Assembly (NCBI GenBank): GCA_001657295.1
Contig: LYSW01000029.1
Location: 60,224-107,835, forward strand
From: Oceanicaulis sp. BBD 1991-10
Lineage (GTDB): Bacteria; Pseudomonadota; Alphaproteobacteria; Caulobacterales; Maricaulaceae
DNA length: 47,612 bases
Direction of reading: 5' to 3'
Part shown: piece by piece, positions 18,455 through 27,147 of the stretch
How the letters are laid out: each line of letters opens with the position of its first letter
How positions within the stretch are numbered: position 1 is the first letter of the stretch
Position numbers and translations under genes: made by a program
Notes under the pieces: generated by a model
Told to the model about the DNA's origin: nothing
The model's database searches: none
What the model saw: the letters and a program-made list of their open reading frames with translations, nothing else

Positions 18455-18467
18455 GGACAATTTGTCC
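18455..18467. promoter_or_regulatory. Palindrome upstream of the pnt operon
   Basis: GGACAA-T-TTGTCC is a perfect 6-1-6 inverted repeat, 38-50 bases before the pntA1 ATG and within its likely promoter region. It is a candidate operator. No regulator gene is adjacent. Confidence 0.4.
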
Positions 18468-18522
18468 GTCGCCGCAAGAGGCTTGAGAAATTCGTCGGGG
18501 GGAACTTAGGTCGAATAAGGCG

Positions 18523-18813
18523 CTAGCCCAGCACGCTGACCAGCCCGCCGGAAATCACAGCGATGATCGCCAGAAAACCGCAGGAGACCCAGTAGAGCGC
18601 GCCCTGCTTCATCACGACGCCGCCCGCGACCGCGACAATGGCGCTGACGATCAAGCTGTTGATCCAGCCGATGCCGCCGCCGAACACCAGAGTCAGATAC
18701 AGGACGGCGAGGCCGATGATCAGCGTTGAGAACACCGAAACCTGCATGACGCCGCTAAAGGTGGCCTTGTGCTCGGAAATGTCCATTTGGCCGCGCGTGT
18801 AATCGTCCGCCAT
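18523..18813 (-). CDS. aa3-type cytochrome c oxidase subunit IV (COX4_pro_2-like)
   Basis: This 96-residue protein begins MADDYTRGQMDISEHKATFS. The short soluble DISEHKATFSGVM segment before the first helix matches the bacterial aa3-oxidase subunit IV family. Three membrane helices follow, more than the single helix of the minimal family: VFSTLIIGLAVLYLTLVF, WINSLIVSAIVAVAGGVVM and CGFLAIIAVISGGLVSVL. It would bind beside subunits I and III of cytochrome oxidase. I chose the ATG at 18813, with AGAGGA upstream, over the longer frame to 18879. It is not next to other oxidase genes, which is common for this subunit. Confidence 0.8.
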   Translation of the reverse strand: MADDYTRGQMDISEHKATFSGVMQVSVFSTLIIGLAVLYLTLVFGGGIGWINSLIVSAIVAVAGGVVMKQGALYWVSCGFLAIIAVISGGLVSVLG

Positions 18814-18888
18814 GTCGTCCTCTCTGGCATGGAAATCTGTACTGCGGCGCGCTTTATCACGGGTCGCCGCAAGCGCCAAGGCGTCCTT

Positions 18889-19809
18889 CTAACGCGCCCA
18901 GCCTTCCAGCAGCGCATCCAGCGCCGCCGTGGTCGCGAGCGGGTCGTCGAGCACCAGATGGTGCTGCGTGTTCGGCACGGTCACGAAGGGCGAATCCGTG
19001 AAGACCGACTTCATATAATCCCAGGTCTCCGGTCCCATGAGTCGCGATTGCGCGCCGCGGATGACCGCCATGGGGCATTTCAGCGCCGCGGCCGCGGCCT
19101 CCGGATCGCGGCGTTCATAGGTGAGCTTGGCCCAGATGCCCGGATCGAACCACCAGGTCCAGCCGCCTTCGACCTGTTTCAGGCTGCCGCGCGCGATATG
19201 ATCGACCAGCCAGACATTATCGCAGGTCTGCTCCGGCAAGAGCCGGAAACGCGCCAGCGCCGCGGCCAGATCGGGATAGACCTTGCCGCCCCGGCGCGGC
19301 GGAGCGCCTTCGCGCTGCTCTTCCGGTTTGCGAATGGGGCTGTCCAATATGATCGCGGCTTTCAGGGCGCCGCCGAACGTGATCGCAGCCTTAAGGGTCG
19401 CGAAACCGCCAAAGCTATGGCCGATCATCACCGGAGCGCCCGATACGAACGCGCCGCCGTCCGCCCCCGCAGCTTGCGCGCAGGCGGCGTGATCGTCCAT
19501 GGAATAGGCCTCGCGCCAGTCGCTCTCGCCCATGCCTGGCAGGTCCGGCGCGACGACGCGCCGGCCTTCGCGCGCCAGCAAGGGGCCGATGGCGTCCCAC
19601 CAGCCTTTGTGGGCCGTGCCGCCGTGGACGAGGATCACGCCCGGGGCGCCGCGGTCGCCCCAGGCTTTCCAGGCGATGCGCGCGCCGTCATGGAGCACGG
19701 CGCCGGCGTCGACCGGATCGGCCTGGGCCTCGGTGAACCAGGCGGGAGCCTCAAGCGGTTCGCCGTTGAATGCGACAAGCGGCGGAGGCAGCGGAGCGGT
19801 TGAGGGCAT
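18889..19809 (-). CDS. Alpha/beta hydrolase
   Basis: This 306-residue cytosolic alpha/beta hydrolase has oxyanion motif LVHGGTAHKGWWD, the strand-4 motif APDLPGMGESDW, nucleophile elbow MIGHSFGGFATLK, and catalytic histidine in NTQHHLVLDDP. The cap region contains an unusual Trp-rich stretch (GGWTWWFDPGIWAK). The family includes esterases, haloperoxidase-like and C-C hydrolases; the substrate is not predictable. There is no clear Shine-Dalgarno. It is transcribed ahead of the oxidase subunit IV gene with a 75-base gap. Confidence 0.85.
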   Translation of the reverse strand: MPSTAPLPPPLVAFNGEPLEAPAWFTEAQADPVDAGAVLHDGARIAWKAWGDRGAPGVILVHGGTAHKGWWDAIGPLLAREGRRVVAPDLPGMGESDWREAYSMDDHAACAQAAGADGGAFVSGAPVMIGHSFGGFATLKAAITFGGALKAAIILDSPIRKPEEQREGAPPRRGGKVYPDLAAALARFRLLPEQTCDNVWLVDHIARGSLKQVEGGWTWWFDPGIWAKLTYERRDPEAAAAALKCPMAVIRGAQSRLMGPETWDYMKSVFTDSPFVTVPNTQHHLVLDDPLATTAALDALLEGWAR

Positions 19810-20080
19810 GCGGCGTCAGATCCCGTAGCTGAAGCTTCGCTGGTAGACCTCGCCACGGCGCCCGTCAAATGCGCTGGGCGCACGCCGCCTGCCGCCTGCT
19901 TCGCGCTAACATCCTATTTACCCTAACCATTTCTCACCGACCTCTACACGCCATCTTTACGCCGGGTGTGTCATATCGGGTCGCATCAACACGGGACGCC
20001 GGTTCGGGCGGCACGGGGAAAACCCCGGTCGACCGAAACCAAAGCCGGCGCCCGAGAACGACCGAAAAGGCGTGGGTGAG

Positions 20081-21541
20081 ATGGCGAAGACCGTATTGAT
20101 CGTCGATGACGATCCGACACAACGCCGCCTGTTGCAGGCGGTTCTGGAAAAACAGGGGCATCACGCGCAATGCGCCGAGGACGGCGAAGCCGGCCTGGCG
20201 GCGGCCAAGCGCGGCGGGATCGACGTGGTCATGCTGGACATGATCATGCCCGGCATGGACGGCATTGAAACTCTGGAAGCGATCAAGGCGCACAGCCCGG
20301 AGCTGCCGGTGATCGTGCTGACCGCCCATGGCGGGATCGAGACCGTGGTGAAAGCGATGCGCGCGGGGGCGTGCGATTTCTTCGTCAAGCCGGCCAGCCC
20401 TGAAAGGATCGCCGTGTCGATCCGCAACGCCCTCAAGGTCAAGGACCTGTCCGGCGAGGTGACCCGGTTGAAAAAAACCAAGTCCGGCCAGCTCGGCTTC
20501 GCCGATATGATCGCCGGCGCCCCGGCCATGCGCCAGGTGGTGCGTCTGGGCGAACGGGCGGCCAAGTCGAATATTCCGATCCTGATCACCGGGGAAAGCG
20601 GCGTCGGCAAGGAGCTCGTCGCGCGCTCGATCGCAGCCGCGTCAGACCGGGCCGGCCGTCCCTTCGTCGCGGTCAACTGCGGCGCGATTCCGGAAAATCT
20701 CGTGGAGAGCACGCTCTTCGGTCACGAGAAAGGCGCCTTCACCGGCGCCGTGGCCAAGCATCTCGGCAAGTTTCAGGAGGCGGACGGCGGCACGCTCTTC
20801 CTTGACGAGATCGGCGAGCTTCCGCTGGACATGCAGGTCAAGCTGTTGCGCGCGCTGCAGGAAGGCGAGGTTGATCCGGTCGGCGGCAAGCGCCCGGTCA
20901 AGGTCGACGTGCGCATCGTCTCCGCGACCAATCGCGACCTCGCCGAGCAGGTGAAAGAGGGTCAGTTCCGCGAGGATCTCTTCTACCGCCTCAATGTCTT
21001 CCCGATCGAAGTGCCCAGCCTGTCCCAGCGCCGCGCGGACATCCCGGCCCTGGTGCGCCACTTCATCGCCCGCTTCAACGCTCAAGAGGGCAAGGCGGTG
21101 CTGGACGCCGCGGCGGAGACGATGGATCTGCTCGCCCGGCATGACTGGAAGGGCAATGTGCGCCAGCTGGAGAACGCGGTCTTCCGCGCGGTCGTCCTGT
21201 GCGACGGCGACTATCTGACGCCGGAGGACTTCCCGCAGATCTCCGGCCTGACGCCGACGCTGGAAACCGCGCCGAAAGCGCCGGAAGGCGCCGCTCCCGC
21301 CGAACCGAGCGCGTTCGCGGACGCGGATGCGGACGAGGGCAACGGCGTCGATATCCTGGACGCCGGAGGCCATTTGCGCTCGCTTGAAAATATCGAGCGC
21401 GATCTGATCGCCTTCGCCATCGAGACCTATTCGGGCCGCATGGCCGAGGTCGCCCGGCGCCTCGGCGTCGGCCGCTCAACGCTGTACCGCAAGGTCCGCG
21501 AATATGATCTGGACGTGGACGGATATCGCGAAGCGGGCTGA
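20081..21541 (+). CDS. Sigma-54-dependent response regulator (NtrC family, TacA-like)
   Basis: This 486-residue protein has three domains. Residues 5-115 are a receiver with phospho-acceptor Asp53 in [13 protein letters not shown], and Lys103 in FFVKPAS. Residues 145-375 are the AAA+ sigma-54 activation domain, with Walker A GESGVGKE at 171-178, GAFTGA at 218-223, and Walker [12 protein letters not shown]. The C-terminal Fis-type helix-turn-helix is [20 protein letters not shown]. The layout and the opening [16 protein letters not shown] resemble Caulobacter TacA, which controls stalk and polarity genes; that identification is from memory. I prefer the ATG at 20081 over a GTG at 20072. No histidine kinase is adjacent. 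A strong intrinsic terminator follows. Confidence 0.9.
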   Translation: MAKTVLIVDDDPTQRRLLQAVLEKQGHHAQCAEDGEAGLAAAKRGGIDVVMLDMIMPGMDGIETLEAIKAHSPELPVIVLTAHGGIETVVKAMRAGACDFFVKPASPERIAVSIRNALKVKDLSGEVTRLKKTKSGQLGFADMIAGAPAMRQVVRLGERAAKSNIPILITGESGVGKELVARSIAAASDRAGRPFVAVNCGAIPENLVESTLFGHEKGAFTGAVAKHLGKFQEADGGTLFLDEIGELPLDMQVKLLRALQEGEVDPVGGKRPVKVDVRIVSATNRDLAEQVKEGQFREDLFYRLNVFPIEVPSLSQRRADIPALVRHFIARFNAQEGKAVLDAAAETMDLLARHDWKGNVRQLENAVFRAVVLCDGDYLTPEDFPQISGLTPTLETAPKAPEGAAPAEPSAFADADADEGNGVDILDAGGHLRSLENIERDLIAFAIETYSGRMAEVARRLGVGRSTLYRKVREYDLDVDGYREAG

Positions 21542-21564
21542 GGTTCGCCGTTTCGCGCTGACTG

Positions 21565-21599
21565 ACGCCCCGGGGGTCCCCTCCCCCCGGGGCGTTTTT
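21565..21599 (+). terminator. Strong intrinsic terminator after the sigma-54 regulator gene
   Basis: A perfect 12-bp stem ACGCCCCGGGGG/CCCCCGGGGCGT (21565-21576 with 21584-21595) has a seven-base loop and is followed by TTTTT. It lies 23 bases after the stop. It also separates this gene from the convergent CadC-like regulator gene, which ends at 21600. Confidence 0.92.
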
Positions 21600-23126
21600 C
21601 TATTGCGCGACGCTGTCGAGAAGGGCGCGCAATTCGGCGTCCGCGTCCACCAGGGCGCGCTGGGCGGCGATCTCGCGCTCGATGCGGGCGCCCAACGCCC
21701 GCCAGCGCGGATCGGCGTGCAATACGGGCAGGACCGGCGAGTGCTCCAGCGCATCCCAGTCCCGCCAGCCCAGATCAACCGCCTCATTGAGGCGGCTGAA
21801 CGCCGAAGCCGCATCGCCGGCCGCGGCGGCCATCTCCGCGGCGCGCACCCGTCCGGCCGGCCAGGTATCCCCAGGCCGGCCATAGTCCGGCGGCCCGGCC
21901 GCGCCGGCGTCGGCGGCGGCGAGGATGGCGCGCTCCCAGCCCGCGCCCGAGGCCTCAAAACTGGCGCGTGCGCCGGCGACATCGCCGCGCCGCAAGGCGA
22001 TCCAGCCTGTCTGAGTGATCAGGTCAGGCGTCATGTCGTCCGCCGGGAACGCGGCGAGCCGGTCCGCAGCGCGCGCGTCTTCGCCTCTGGACAGGTCCAG
22101 CTCGACAGCGCCGCGCAGGATGACGGGATGATCGGGGTTTAATCGCAGGGCCCGCTCAAGCCAGAGATCGGACAGGGCGCGCTCGCCAAGAAGGTTCAAC
22201 GCCGCTGCGATCTGAAGCTCGGTATAGATCGGTCCCCCGCCCGCCTGCAGGGCGCGCATATCCAGCGCCAGAGCGTCGTAGAGCCGGCCGCGAACGCCCA
22301 GCAGATAGGCGGCGCTCGACATAGCGTAGACATCATCGGGGTTGAGCAGATAGGCCTGTTGATAGGCGGCCAGCGCCTCGCTGACGCGCCCCTGACCGTC
22401 GAGCGCGTAGCCCAGCGCGCTCCACGCGCCCGAATTGGCCGGGTCCTGCTCGGTGGCCCAGCGCGCCAGCGTCTCCGCCTCGGTCACGAGATCCGGATCG
22501 TTGGAGAATTTCGTGACCTCAGTGGACAACGCCACGCTCAGCGCGGTCGCTATGTCCGCCCGGTCCGGCGCCGCCGCCCGGGCCTCCCGCAGGAGCGCCA
22601 CCGCCCGCAGCGTTTCCTGAGGGCGGTGCAGCGCCATCTGAGACCGGGCCCGCATCAATAGCAGGTCGGCTTCCGCCGGCGTCTGCTCTGAAAGCCTCGC
22701 GGACTCGGGCGGCGGTGCGCGGAAGAAGGCGACCGCGCCGAACCCGGCAAGGCCCAGGGCGAGTGCGGCGCCGCCGATGAGAAACGGCCGGCCGGGCAGG
22801 CGCAATCCGCCGCCCTGGGCGACCGGAACGCCCAGACGATAGCCCTTGCCCCTGACCGTCAGAATCACGCGGGCGTCCTGGGCGCTCTCTCCAAAGGCCT
22901 GGCGCAACAGCTTGATGCGTTGCGCCAGCGTGTCCTCAGACACCACGCGCTGACCCCAGGCGTCGCGCGCCAGCCGTTCCGCCGACACCAGGTCAGGGGC
23001 GTGGTCGACCAGGACTCTGAGCACGCTCAGGCTCAGCTCGGGCAAGACCGAGCGCCGCCCCTGTCCGCGCAACTCGGCGGTTGCCCAGTTCAAGTCGAAA
23101 TCGCCAAGGCGGATGCGGTCGGTCAT
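21600..23126 (-). CDS. ToxR/CadC-like transmembrane regulator with TPR sensor region
   Basis: This 508-residue protein has an N-terminal OmpR/PhoB-type winged helix at residues 5-100 (LPELSLSVLRVLVDHAPD, DTLAQRIKLLRQAFGE, wing ILTVRGKGYRLGVP). A single membrane helix lies at about 116-134 (FLIGGAALALGLAGFGAVAFF). The periplasmic region of some 370 residues consists of TPR repeats (SALGYALDGQGRVSEALAAY, YQQAYLLNPDDVYAM). Regulators of this build bind DNA while anchored in the inner membrane. I chose the ATG at 23126; the longer frame covers the promoter region. It diverges from a serine hydrolase gene, with a perfect 9-2-9 palindrome between, so control of that gene and of itself is a reasonable inference. 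Confidence 0.87.
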   Translation of the reverse strand: MTDRIRLGDFDLNWATAELRGQGRRSVLPELSLSVLRVLVDHAPDLVSAERLARDAWGQRVVSEDTLAQRIKLLRQAFGESAQDARVILTVRGKGYRLGVPVAQGGGLRLPGRPFLIGGAALALGLAGFGAVAFFRAPPPESARLSEQTPAEADLLLMRARSQMALHRPQETLRAVALLREARAAAPDRADIATALSVALSTEVTKFSNDPDLVTEAETLARWATEQDPANSGAWSALGYALDGQGRVSEALAAYQQAYLLNPDDVYAMSSAAYLLGVRGRLYDALALDMRALQAGGGPIYTELQIAAALNLLGERALSDLWLERALRLNPDHPVILRGAVELDLSRGEDARAADRLAAFPADDMTPDLITQTGWIALRRGDVAGARASFEASGAGWERAILAAADAGAAGPPDYGRPGDTWPAGRVRAAEMAAAAGDAASAFSRLNEAVDLGWRDWDALEHSPVLPVLHADPRWRALGARIEREIAAQRALVDADAELRALLDSVAQ

Positions 23127-23160
23127 TGCGTCCAGGAGATCGCCGCCGGGCGTTTTCAGG

Positions 23161-23180
23161 CTGATTTCAGGTGAAATCAG
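23161..23180. promoter_or_regulatory. Perfect palindrome between the CadC-like regulator and the serine hydrolase gene
   Basis: CTGATTTCA-GG-TGAAATCAG is a perfect nine-base inverted repeat, 35 bases from the regulator start and 72 bases before the hydrolase ATG. Flanking partial copies (TTTCAGG at 23154-23160, AATCAGGTGA at 23175-23184) repeat the half-site. It is a candidate operator. Confidence 0.6.
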
Positions 23181-23251
23181 GTGACCGGCCTCGCGCCGTC
23201 GGGCACTGCGGCGTCCGGCAATCACGCCTCAATGCGTGCAGGAGACATAGC

Positions 23252-24328
23252 ATGATCCCCACCAAACACATCGCCGCAGCTGCGTGCGCCGCGGCGCTCT
23301 TCACCGGGCCCGGATCGGCCGACTTCAACTGGACCCCTCAAGACAGCGCGGCGGTGCAGGCCCGTGTTGAAGCGGGTGAGTTCGGAACCGTGACGAGTCT
23401 GCTGATTCTTCAAAATGGCGAGACGATGTTTGAAGAATATTTCGACGGCGCCGACGCCGAGACCCAGCACGATACGCGGTCCGTCACCAAGACGATCACA
23501 GGCATGCTGGTCGGCGCCGCGATCGCCGACGGCCATCTACAGTTTGACGCCCCGCTCGCGCCCTTGTTCGAGGCCGAGGCGCCGTTCGCCAATCCGGACC
23601 CGCGCAAGCTGGCGATCACGATCGAAGATCTGATCACCATGAGCGGCCCGCTGGAATGCGATGACATGACGCCTTATTCGCGGGGCAATGAGGAGCGGAT
23701 GTATCTGGTGGAGGACTGGACCTCCTTCTTCTGGGACTTGCCGATCCGCGGCTATCCGTCCTGGGTGACGCCGCCGGACCAATCCTTCAACGGCCGCGTC
23801 TTCTCCTACTGCACCGCCGGCGTCCAGATTCTCGGCGAAGCCGTCGAACGCGCCGCTGGCGAGCCGCTGGCCGATTATGCGCAGCGCCGCCTGTTCGATC
23901 CGCTGGGCGTGGACCGGCCGGGATGGCGGCGCACGGGATCCGGCCGGCTGCAGCTGGGCGGCGGGCTGCGGCTGACCACGCGCGATCTCGCGGCCTTCGG
24001 CGAATTGCAGCGCCGGGGAGGAGAGGTCGACGGCGCGTCGATTCTACCCGAAAGCTGGACGGCGGCGGCGGCCGAAACATCGGTTCACACCAGCTACGCG
24101 GACGGCGTCGAATATGGCTATTTGTGGTGGCTGCGGCCCTATGAGGTCGACGGCGTGTCCTATCGATCCGTGGAGATGAGCGGCAATGGCGGCAACCGGG
24201 TCTGGGTGCTGCCCGAATTCGGCATCACGGCCGTGATGACCAAGACCGACTACAACACCCGCGGCATGCATGAAGCGAGCAACCGCTTCCTGTTTGAGGA
24301 GCTGGTGCCGCGCTTACGCGCGCCCTAG
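23252..24328 (+). CDS. Secreted serine hydrolase, beta-lactamase class C/DD-peptidase fold
   Basis: This 358-residue protein has an N-terminal signal peptide (HIAAAACAAALFTGPGSA). The catalytic SxxK motif is S77-V-T-K80 in TRSVTKTITGMLVG. The second motif position has FSYCTAGVQILGEA, with YCT where Y-x-N is usual. The C-terminal region has EYGYLWWLRP and SGNGGNRVWVLPE in place of the KTG-like motif. Proteins of this family are esterases, amidases or penicillin-binding relatives more often than true beta-lactamases. GGAGA lies seven bases before the ATG. The divergent CadC-like regulator may control it. Confidence 0.87.
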   Translation: MIPTKHIAAAACAAALFTGPGSADFNWTPQDSAAVQARVEAGEFGTVTSLLILQNGETMFEEYFDGADAETQHDTRSVTKTITGMLVGAAIADGHLQFDAPLAPLFEAEAPFANPDPRKLAITIEDLITMSGPLECDDMTPYSRGNEERMYLVEDWTSFFWDLPIRGYPSWVTPPDQSFNGRVFSYCTAGVQILGEAVERAAGEPLADYAQRRLFDPLGVDRPGWRRTGSGRLQLGGGLRLTTRDLAAFGELQRRGGEVDGASILPESWTAAAAETSVHTSYADGVEYGYLWWLRPYEVDGVSYRSVEMSGNGGNRVWVLPEFGITAVMTKTDYNTRGMHEASNRFLFEELVPRLRAP

Positions 24329-24412
24329 CGCACGGTGAACGGGCGGGCGGCGCAGACGGCGCCGTCACGCCCTTCGCTCAACGCATTTCCGGACCCTGCC
24401 GGCGATCGTCCC

Positions 24413-24928
24413 TCAATCCCGCCCGGCTGCGCCAGGCCCGCGTGCGGGCTGTGACGCCAGCGGCCAGATGCATTCGAACCGTTCGCACACCACATCAAGA
24501 TCATCAGAGTATTCAAAGCCATGCTGCTCGGCTTCGAGCATGAAGAACCGGCGGTGTTCGGCAAGCCAGTATTCAAGCGAGCGATCACCCTCCCCTTCCG
24601 CATAGGCGAATTCGGCGTCCACATCACAGATCGGCGTCACATCGACCTGCGTGGTGCGGATGATGCAGGCTGGCGCGCCGCGGCCGTCGGTGATCAGGGA
24701 CAGATCGCCCGGCCTGGGCCGAGTGTCCGGATCATACCAACGCGCCAGACTTGTCGTCGCACGCTTTACTCCCGCCAGCACAAGCGCCAGCAATTCATCC
24801 TTCATCGCTTCGCTGTCGCCGAAGGCGTCCATCTCTCTCAGCGCGCCCGCCTGCCCGGTGTCCCGAACGAAGCGCTCCCAAAACGCAGCCTGCGCCGGCG
24901 TCATCGGGTCCCCGACGCGCGGGCTCAC
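24413..24928 (-). CDS. ASCH domain protein
   Basis: This protein of up to 171 residues starts at a GTG (24928) overlapping the stop of the Old Yellow Enzyme gene; an ATG at 24904 is also possible. It matches the ASCH fold of the YqfB/DUF984 kind: KDELLALVLAGVKRATTSL near the N-terminus, RPRPGDLSLITDGRGAPACI, the conserved acidic YAEGEGDRSLEYWLAEHR, and the closing CERFECIWPL. ASCH domains are PUA-like; some members are amidohydrolases acting on N4-acetylcytidine and others are proposed RNA-binding proteins. The C-terminal 14 residues are unrelated to the domain. Confidence 0.85.
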   Translation of the reverse strand: MSPRVGDPMTPAQAAFWERFVRDTGQAGALREMDAFGDSEAMKDELLALVLAGVKRATTSLARWYDPDTRPRPGDLSLITDGRGAPACIIRTTQVDVTPICDVDAEFAYAEGEGDRSLEYWLAEHRRFFMLEAEQHGFEYSDDLDVVCERFECIWPLASQPARGPGAAGRD

Positions 24929-26220
24929 CCCATCACCCTTGCATCGCTCAGCTCCTCAAGCTGATGGGCGATCAGGGCGAGGAGGAGATTCATTTGGCGC
25001 TTGGGCGGCGCGCCCTCGCCGAGGCGGATGATATTGCGGTAGAAAAAGGCCATGGCGGCGAAGCCGTTGGCCGCCTTGATCAAATCGCTGGCCGAATGGG
25101 GGCCCCAGAAGCCCTCGCCCAGCGCCAGATCCGTTTCAAACGCCGGCAGGGCGTCCATCGCGCCGGCAAGCAGCCTTGCGGGCGCGTCGGGCAGGACGCA
25201 GAGCGGACGGCCGATCCCGATCATGGCGACGCCGGCGTCCAGCGCTTCCTCCATGGCGGCCCGGGTGCGAAAGCCGCCGGTGACCATGACCGGCGTGTTC
25301 GCGGCTTTGATCACCTCTTCGGCATAGGCCATGAAATAGGCTTCGCGCGCTCGGGTGCTCTCACGGACCTCGCCGTCGAACACCGGCTCGGTTCCCTCCA
25401 GCCCCATCATGCGCGGCTGCTCATAATTGCCGCCGGAAATCTCCAAAAGGTCGACGCCCTCCTCGTCCAGCATCGCCACGACTTTCAGACAGTCTTCAAA
25501 GCTGAAGCCGCCTTTTTGGAAGTCGGACGAGTTGAGTTTCACGCTCACGGCCTTTCGGGGACCGACCGCCGCGCGGACCGCGCGGATGGTCTCGATCAGC
25601 AGACGCGCGCGATTATCCAGCGATCCGCCCCACTGATCGGTGCGCTGATTGACCAGAGGGTTGAGAAACTCGCTGATCAGATAGCCGTGGGCGGCGTGGA
25701 TCTGGACGCCGTCAAAGCCGGCGTCGCAGCAGGCTTTCGCGGTGGCGGCGAAGCGGGCGATGACCTCGGCGATCTCATCGGCCTCCAGCGCGCGCGGCGT
25801 GGCGAACAGGCCGCCCGGCAGCTTGACCTGTACCGCGGAGGGGCCGACCGGTTCCGGCGCGATCGAAGCCGGACTTTGCCGGCCCGCATGGCTGATCTGA
25901 GCGATCGCGACCCCGCCGCCCGATTTGGCCGCCGCCGCAAAGGCGGACAATCCGGCGACTGCGTGCGCGCTCTGAGGACCGTCGACGACGATGTTGGCGG
26001 GACGCTCGCGATAGCGCCGGTCCACCATGATATTGCCGGTCAGGATCAGGCCGGCGCCGCCTTCCGCCCAGGTGCGATAGGCGCGCGCGATGCGCGCGCC
26101 GGCGACACCGCCGGGTTCCGCCAGGCCCTCGGTCATCGCCGCTTTGCAAAGGCGGTTGGCGATTGCAATCGAGCACGGCAGAGTGAAAGCTGATCCCAAT
26201 TCAGCAGGCATTGGCGGCAT
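24925..26220 (-). CDS. NADH:flavin oxidoreductase, Old Yellow Enzyme family
   Basis: This FMN-binding TIM-barrel protein of about 431 residues has the OYE signature. It includes NRLCKAAMTEGLAEPGG, AIAQISHAGRQS, the substrate-anion pair in GFDGVQIHAAHGYLISEFL, NQRTDQWGGSLDNRARLL, and the phosphate-binding strands PVMVTGGFRT and VAMIGIGRPL. OYEs reduce activated C=C bonds of alpha,beta-unsaturated carbonyls such as enones. Two close ATGs (26220, 26211) could be the start and neither has a strong Shine-Dalgarno. It diverges from a GDSAG esterase/lactonase gene ten bases away and lies 1 kb from the Baeyer-Villiger-type gene, so enone reduction in a terpenoid-ketone route is a plausible inference. 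Confidence 0.92.
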   Translation of the reverse strand: MPPMPAELGSAFTLPCSIAIANRLCKAAMTEGLAEPGGVAGARIARAYRTWAEGGAGLILTGNIMVDRRYRERPANIVVDGPQSAHAVAGLSAFAAAAKSGGGVAIAQISHAGRQSPASIAPEPVGPSAVQVKLPGGLFATPRALEADEIAEVIARFAATAKACCDAGFDGVQIHAAHGYLISEFLNPLVNQRTDQWGGSLDNRARLLIETIRAVRAAVGPRKAVSVKLNSSDFQKGGFSFEDCLKVVAMLDEEGVDLLEISGGNYEQPRMMGLEGTEPVFDGEVRESTRAREAYFMAYAEEVIKAANTPVMVTGGFRTRAAMEEALDAGVAMIGIGRPLCVLPDAPARLLAGAMDALPAFETDLALGEGFWGPHSASDLIKAANGFAAMAFFYRNIIRLGEGAPPKRQMNLLLALIAHQLEELSDARVMG

Positions 26221-26229
26221 CCCAGGACA

Positions 26230-27147
26230 ATGATTGAAACGGTCAGGAAGCGGCCCGGGCTGGGCCTGAGGCGCATGTTCGCCCGGCATCTTGCGCGCCA
26301 GGCGGGTGAGAAGGTGATGGCGCCGGACAATTCCCGTCAACTGGCGCGCGCACGCATCGACAAAGGGGGCGAGCGCTCGCCGATCGCACCTGGGGTCGAG
26401 GTTGGACACACCACGCTCGCCGACCGCCCGGCCCTGCATTTCAAACCGGAGGGCGCCCGGCCCGGCGGCCTTCTATTCTTGCACGGCGGCGGCTATGTCA
26501 TCGGCTCGCCGCAAAGCCATAAACCTTTCGTGTCGCAATTGGCGCACGCTTTGAAGCTGGACGCCTGGTCGCTCGACTACCGCCTGGCGCCGGAGGATGT
26601 CTGCCCGGCCGCCATAGAAGACGGCAGCGATGCGCTGAAGGTGCTCCGTGAACAGATCGATGGCCCGCTCATTGTGTCAGGCGACAGCGCGGGCGGCGGC
26701 CTCACCCTCGCGAGCGTGGTTCGGCACCGCGACGCCGGACGCGCCATGCCGGACGGGCTTTATCTTATTTCTCCGTGGACAGACTTATCTGGATCAGGCG
26801 ACAGCGCCGCCGCCAAGGCGCACGCCGATCCCATGTTGAAACCGCACTATCTCGCCCAGGGCGCCGCGCTCTATCTGGACGGACGCGCCCCGCAGGACCC
26901 GGAGGCGTCGCCGCTTTTCGCCGACCTGTCCGGGCTTCCGCCGACGCTCATTCAGGTGGGTGAAGACGAAATCCTGCTCGATGATTCCACCCGCCTCGCC
27001 GACAAGCTCAAGGCCGCCGGCGTTGATGTGACCTGTGAGGTCTGGCAAGCGATGTGGCATGACTTTCAGCTGTTTGCGCCGCTCCTGCCGGAGGGCGCGG
27101 ACGCCGTTGGTCACGTGAGGCGCTGGGCCGAGACGGCCGTTTTCTAG
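26230..27147 (+). CDS. HSL-family alpha/beta hydrolase (esterase or lactone hydrolase)
   Basis: This 305-residue enzyme has oxyanion motif HGGG at 85-88 (LLFLHGGGYVIGSP), SLDYRLAPED, nucleophile elbow SGDSAGGGLTLA (Ser153), aspartate in VGEDEILLDDS and histidine in MWHDFQLF. The hormone-sensitive-lipase (GDXG) family includes acetyl esterases and monoterpene epsilon-lactone hydrolase. It sits between an Old Yellow Enzyme gene (divergent) and a Baeyer-Villiger-type monooxygenase gene (convergent). That pairing suggests cleavage of the ester or lactone formed by the monooxygenase (inference). The stop shares CTAG with the monooxygenase stop. Confidence 0.9.
   Translation: MIETVRKRPGLGLRRMFARHLARQAGEKVMAPDNSRQLARARIDKGGERSPIAPGVEVGHTTLADRPALHFKPEGARPGGLLFLHGGGYVIGSPQSHKPFVSQLAHALKLDAWSLDYRLAPEDVCPAAIEDGSDALKVLREQIDGPLIVSGDSAGGGLTLASVVRHRDAGRAMPDGLYLISPWTDLSGSGDSAAAKAHADPMLKPHYLAQGAALYLDGRAPQDPEASPLFADLSGLPPTLIQVGEDEILLDDSTRLADKLKAAGVDVTCEVWQAMWHDFQLFAPLLPEGADAVGHVRRWAETAVF

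Noticed and set aside
19815-19907. Minus-strand 30-codon stretch ending EVYQRSFSYGI just before the alpha/beta hydrolase ATG
   Set aside because: An in-frame TAG closes it upstream and it contains no ATG, GTG or TTG start. It is possibly a gene remnant but cannot be supported.
19920-19935. CCCTAACCATT upstream of the sigma-54 regulator gene as a CtrA half-site (TTAACCAT)
   Set aside because: It has one mismatch, no second half-site at the right spacing and no recognisable promoter context.
24325-24412. Minus-strand frame after the ASCH gene ending CAARPFTVR, with its stop in a CTAG shared with the serine hydrolase stop
   Set aside because: It looks faintly like a protein C-terminus, but upstream it only continues as an alternative frame of the ASCH gene. 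There is no start or family match.
24751-26193. A 480-codon plus-strand frame antisense to the Old Yellow Enzyme gene
   Set aside because: It has compositional bias only, and the opposite strand carries complete OYE motifs.
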